DNA of 8,479 nt from Candidatus Melainabacteria bacterium (lineage in GTDB: Bacteria > Cyanobacteriota > Vampirovibrionia > Obscuribacterales > Obscuribacteraceae): positions 1 through 8,479 of the forward strand of contig PLXC01000127.1 in the NCBI GenBank assembly GCA_003151275.1. Direction: 5' to 3'. Under the pieces are notes generated by a model, which saw only the letters and a list, made by a program, of their open reading frames with translations, had not been told where the DNA came from and searched no databases. A program made the position numbers and the translations under genes. The first letter of the stretch is position 1; each line of letters begins with the position of its first letter. Below, one piece after another: positions 5,754-8,479 of this stretch.

Positions 5754-8108
5754 ATGGATCAAGCCTTGATTATTCACCCAAAGCACATCTTACCGCTGAG
5801 CCCTGTGCCCGAAAAAGCCGAACCATTCAGCCTTCACCAGACTCGGCACGTAGCCATGATGAAGCTATTGAGAATTTTGAGGATCAACTTTCAAGAGCAA
5901 AGTCACTTGGACCATTATTTGATCGGCTTGATCGGAGCCGTCGCTCTAGCCAAGCGATCCCTCTTACCCAACCTGTTGACTAACTCGGGGCTTGCCTCCT
6001 TTGTCTTGTCCTACGGCAACGAAATTGGCATCCACTCTCCGCTCACAGATTTAACTGGATTTGCAGAAGTTAGTGCCAAGTTGTTCGAACCATGCCTCTC
6101 ACCCGGTTTCGATTCTTTTATAGAGAAGCATCAAAACAAACTTATCAAGGTACTCGCCCAATTTCATACGCCAGCTGGACTCGATGAACCGCTTTCGACT
6201 GGCTGGCTAAAGCAATGCCTGGTCAAAACCAGCCTGCCTAGCAATAACTCGACGGATGGTCATCGAACCCGAGCCGGTCTTGACGACCTTGGGCAATTGA
6301 CCCAATGGTTTACCCCGGCTTGGATTGCCGATTTTCTTGTCGAAGAAAGCTTAGACGGAGATGCTCACGCAGTTTTCCTTGACCCCGCATGTGGTGCCGG
6401 ACATCTATTAATTCCAGCTCTGCGCAAGCTCTTTACGATGAAAAATCAGAAATCCTCCTCAGTCGACGCGCTTACTGCAGTTCTTGACAAGCAATTGTTT
6501 GGCCTAGACATCGATCCTGATTTGCTTGAACTGGCTAACTTTGCTTTGTATCTTCAAGCTCGTGATTTGGCCGGCATTGTCGAACTGCCGCAGGCCAACC
6601 TTCTGTTCATTGATGGCTCGGAAGAAGATCGAGCAATCGGCAGTCTCTTAATCCCAATCGACGCTCTTGCTTCGTTTTCAAAACTTTCGCCACCAAAGCA
6701 AAAAGAAAAGCAGATTCAAACATTGCCAAAAGAATTCGACGCAGTGGCGATGAATCCTCCATACCTCAGCCACCGAGTCATGCCTCGGCCAATTCGAAAT
6801 TTTCTCAACTTGAATTATCCCGACAGCCAATATGATTTGTATGCAGCTTTTCTTGAACTTGGGCTCCGATTGTTGGCTCCCGGCGGCAAACTGTCTGCCA
6901 TTTGCCAGCAAAGTGTACTAACCGTGCAACGGTATCAGTCCTTGCGCGCCACAATGTTGAAAGACGCAGATATGGAAGTCGTAGTTCAACTTGGCTCAGG
7001 TGCCTTTGCCACCAAATGCGGTGAAAAGACAAATAACGCGATAATCACATTTCGCAAACGTGGCAAAGGGAAAAGACAAAATCTTCGTTGCTGGCAAATT
7101 CTCACAAAAGCCGACAAGGTATCTGCGGAGACCAATGGCATCAGTCATCTACCGGCTCGAATCATCTCACGGGCCGACGCGAACAAACTCTCTACATTGA
7201 TGCCAAAATCGCCGTTTGCCTTCTGGGCACCACAGGAGATACTACAGCTTTTCAAAACTCATCCACCTTTGGAAAATAACGAAAGTGGCATCGTCTGCAC
7301 AAACGGACTGTTCACATGCAACAACGAAAAGTTCGTTCGGCGGCACGATCAAATAGAGCCGGGAGCCGCGCACGATTATGTACCTTACGACAAGGGCGGC
7401 GGACACAAATGGTACCGCACCAGCCCTCTAGTTCTTTTATGGAAAACTGATGGTCAGGAAATACGCGAATATCGACTCAAGCGGGGTCAGTCAGCACGTC
7501 TTCCGGGAGAGGGATATTATTTCAAGCCAGGGGTGACTTATTCCTATATTGGCACGCGCGGTTTTAAGGCTCGCTTGCTCACACCAAACTCCGTCTTCGA
7601 TGTTGCCAGTTCAGCAGTTTTCAGCGAACATGTGGACATCCTCTACATACTTGGCTTTCTCAATTCTTCCCTGGCTCGCTCAATATTGGGTGTCTTGAAC
7701 CCGACAATCAACTTTCAAATTGGCGATATCCGGCGTCTGCCCTTCAAAATTCCCCAAGCGGATGTCCAATTAGCTGTATCTGATCTAGTATCAAAGGCTG
7801 TTGCGCTGGCCAAAGAGATAGAGACATTAGATCCAGGTTCACCTAGATTTAAAGGACATGTCGCAGAAAGATATGGCGGCGATTCAATCAAGTCGCACGA
7901 AAAGCATTTAAACCAATGTAACGCTTGGGCTGTAGAAGAACGACTGATTCAAGCGCAAATCGACACTATTATTTTCGATATGTATAAAATCAGCAGCTCG
8001 TGCCAACAGTCGATTTGCGAAGATCCATGGGTGACTCGAGGAGCGGACTCTTTTGCTAAGGCTGCCTCCAGCTATGCGCCGACCCACCTTCGGACGATGT
8101 TAGACTAA
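5754..8108 (+). CDS. PglX-like (BREX/Pgl) adenine-specific DNA methyltransferase, solitary and compact
   Basis: The protein has 784 residues. The ATG at 5754 opens the frame, but no ribosome site precedes it; tandem ATGs at 5856/5859 would drop 34 or 35 residues. A helical N-terminus (1-180) leads to a SAM-dependent methylase core: QWFTPAWIADFLVE (184-197, motif X), FLDPACGAGH (208-217, motif I), GLDIDP (250-255), and MNPPYL (333-338, the catalytic NPPY). NYPDSQYDLYAAF and QLGSGAF..CGEKTNNA follow; both are close to what I recall of PglX. The C-terminal part has further PglX-like marks: KWYR (552-555), YYFKPGVTYSYI (588-599), and LNPTINFQIGDIRRLPF (648-664), probably target recognition. BREX PglX proteins are usually about 1,100-1,250 residues, so this one is short. 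No nuclease motif is apparent. No brxA, brxB, brxC, pglZ or brxL gene lies in the window. It could be an orphan epigenetic methylase, part of a minimal system, or a type II methylase. Confidence 0.87.
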   Translation: MDQALIIHPKHILPLSPVPEKAEPFSLHQTRHVAMMKLLRILRINFQEQSHLDHYLIGLIGAVALAKRSLLPNLLTNSGLASFVLSYGNEIGIHSPLTDLTGFAEVSAKLFEPCLSPGFDSFIEKHQNKLIKVLAQFHTPAGLDEPLSTGWLKQCLVKTSLPSNNSTDGHRTRAGLDDLGQLTQWFTPAWIADFLVEESLDGDAHAVFLDPACGAGHLLIPALRKLFTMKNQKSSSVDALTAVLDKQLFGLDIDPDLLELANFALYLQARDLAGIVELPQANLLFIDGSEEDRAIGSLLIPIDALASFSKLSPPKQKEKQIQTLPKEFDAVAMNPPYLSHRVMPRPIRNFLNLNYPDSQYDLYAAFLELGLRLLAPGGKLSAICQQSVLTVQRYQSLRATMLKDADMEVVVQLGSGAFATKCGEKTNNAIITFRKRGKGKRQNLRCWQILTKADKVSAETNGISHLPARIISRADANKLSTLMPKSPFAFWAPQEILQLFKTHPPLENNESGIVCTNGLFTCNNEKFVRRHDQIEPGAAHDYVPYDKGGGHKWYRTSPLVLLWKTDGQEIREYRLKRGQSARLPGEGYYFKPGVTYSYIGTRGFKARLLTPNSVFDVASSAVFSEHVDILYILGFLNSSLARSILGVLNPTINFQIGDIRRLPFKIPQADVQLAVSDLVSKAVALAKEIETLDPGSPRFKGHVAERYGGDSIKSHEKHLNQCNAWAVEERLIQAQIDTIIFDMYKISSSCQQSICEDPWVTRGADSFAKAASSYAPTHLRTMLD

Positions 8109-8130
8109 TAATGTTGAGCACATGAGATGG

Positions 8131-8349
8131 AAGCTTGATCGGCATCTCTAAATGGAAGATATACAGTGGCCCCTGACGATCATTCCCTGACCATCACACG
8201 CAAAACGTGCCTCGTGTGCAGGAAAGATTTCTTTACCACAGTTGGGATGTGTCCCACTTGTGGCGATACCAATCTCGTTGAAGTGAAACGCGACGCGTTC
8301 ATCGGTCGAACACTGGCCGATCGGTATCAGGTGGAAAGCTTGATCGGCA
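8131..8349 (+). repeat. Pair of 14-base direct repeats, one before and one inside the kinase gene
   Basis: AAGCTTGATCGGCA occurs at 8131-8144 in the gap before the kinase gene and again at 8336-8349. There it encodes part of the segment leading into the glycine-rich loop (ESLIG). With one inserted A the match extends to TGGA upstream. The copies are 205 bases apart start to start. The outer copy is not in the kinase frame and is preceded by no start. Confidence 0.6.
8154..8158 (+). promoter_or_regulatory. Ribosome binding site that decides the kinase start
   Basis: GGAAG lies seven bases before the GTG at 8166. The frame is open back only to 8139, just after a TGA at 8136-8138, with no ATG in between. 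The GTG with this purine box is therefore the best start. Confidence 0.6.
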
Positions 8350-8479
8350 CCGGCGGAATGGGCGTCGTCTACAGGGCCTGGCAGGAAGGTCTGAAGCGCT
8401 CTGTAGCCATAAAGGTGCTGCGGCAGCAGTTTCTCAATGACGAGATGAGTGTAAAAAGATTCCAACAAGAGGCAATCGC
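8166..8479 (+). CDS. Hanks-type Ser/Thr protein kinase with N-terminal zinc ribbon, 3' end missing
   Basis: 104 complete codons from a GTG at 8166 run off the right edge. The frame begins MAPDDHSLTITRKTCLVC. Four cysteines (C15, C18, C29, C32) form a CxxC...CxxC zinc ribbon. A linker IGRTLADRYQ leads to the kinase domain: glycine-rich loop GTGGMGVVY (61-69) and the ATP-binding lysine in VAIK (K83). The segment FQQEA near 97-101 probably leads to the helix C glutamate. Catalytic HRD and DFG motifs would lie beyond the window, so activity cannot be judged. In this family the kinase phosphorylates Ser/Thr residues of bacterial proteins; the zinc ribbon may be regulatory. It starts 57 bases after the methyltransferase stop with no evident terminator or promoter between, so co-transcription is possible. 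It does not resemble what I recall of PglW beyond the kinase fold. Confidence 0.9.
   Translation, partial: MAPDDHSLTITRKTCLVCRKDFFTTVGMCPTCGDTNLVEVKRDAFIGRTLADRYQVESLIGTGGMGVVYRAWQEGLKRSVAIKVLRQQFLNDEMSVKRFQQEAI

Noticed and set aside
5919..5935. Tandem TTGATCGG repeat
   Set aside because: It encodes LIGLIG inside the methylase N-terminus and is best explained by codon repetition.
5754..6290. Possible PD-(D/E)xK nuclease domain ahead of the methylase core
   Set aside because: I could find no convincing PD...(D/E)xK arrangement in residues 1-180, so a type IIG restriction-modification fusion is not supported.
8124..8149. Possible terminator between methylase and kinase (GAGATG...CATCTC)
   Set aside because: The stem has only six base pairs, the loop is long, and no T tract follows.
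8148..8468. Open frame of about 106 residues on the minus strand
   Set aside because: It is antisense to the kinase gene, whose zinc ribbon, glycine loop and VAIK motif are unmistakable; its translation shows no domain.

Overview
The window is about 8.5 kb of a bacterial chromosome with moderate GC content. It carries eight protein genes, the first and last cut by the window edges, and no gap between genes longer than about 125 bases. I see no RNA genes, insertion sequences, CRISPR arrays or phage genes. The likeliest source is a non-photosynthetic relative of cyanobacteria (Vampirovibrionia/Melainabacteria, Obscuribacter-like). The grounds are a coiled-coil protein resembling one I associate with cyanobacteria and clostridia, and a zinc-ribbon Hanks-type Ser/Thr kinase of the sort such genomes carry in many copies. 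This is inference from remembered family features, not a search result.

Layout from left to right. The 3' part of a coiled-coil gene (+) ends at a clear intrinsic terminator. An extended -10 promoter then leads into a secreted HExxH (DUF922-like) protein (+). That gene runs tail to tail into a membrane-anchored serine hydrolase of the beta-lactamase/PBP fold (-), and both stop codons lie in one CTAG. Upstream of the hydrolase on the same strand is a SpoIIM-family membrane protein. It is head to head, 18 bases apart, with an RDD-family membrane protein (+). A citrate synthase (-) converges on the RDD gene. Divergent from citrate synthase is a 784-residue PglX-like DNA methyltransferase (+). 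After a 57-base gap with no evident terminator comes the 5' end of a Ser/Thr protein kinase gene (+).

The left half concerns the cell envelope: one secreted protein, one anchored hydrolase and two polytopic membrane proteins. Citrate synthase is a core metabolic gene. The right end is the part most worth attention: a solitary, compact homologue of the BREX/Pgl methyltransferase with none of its usual partners visible, next to a kinase gene. A 14-base direct repeat links the gap between these two genes with the kinase glycine-loop coding region.
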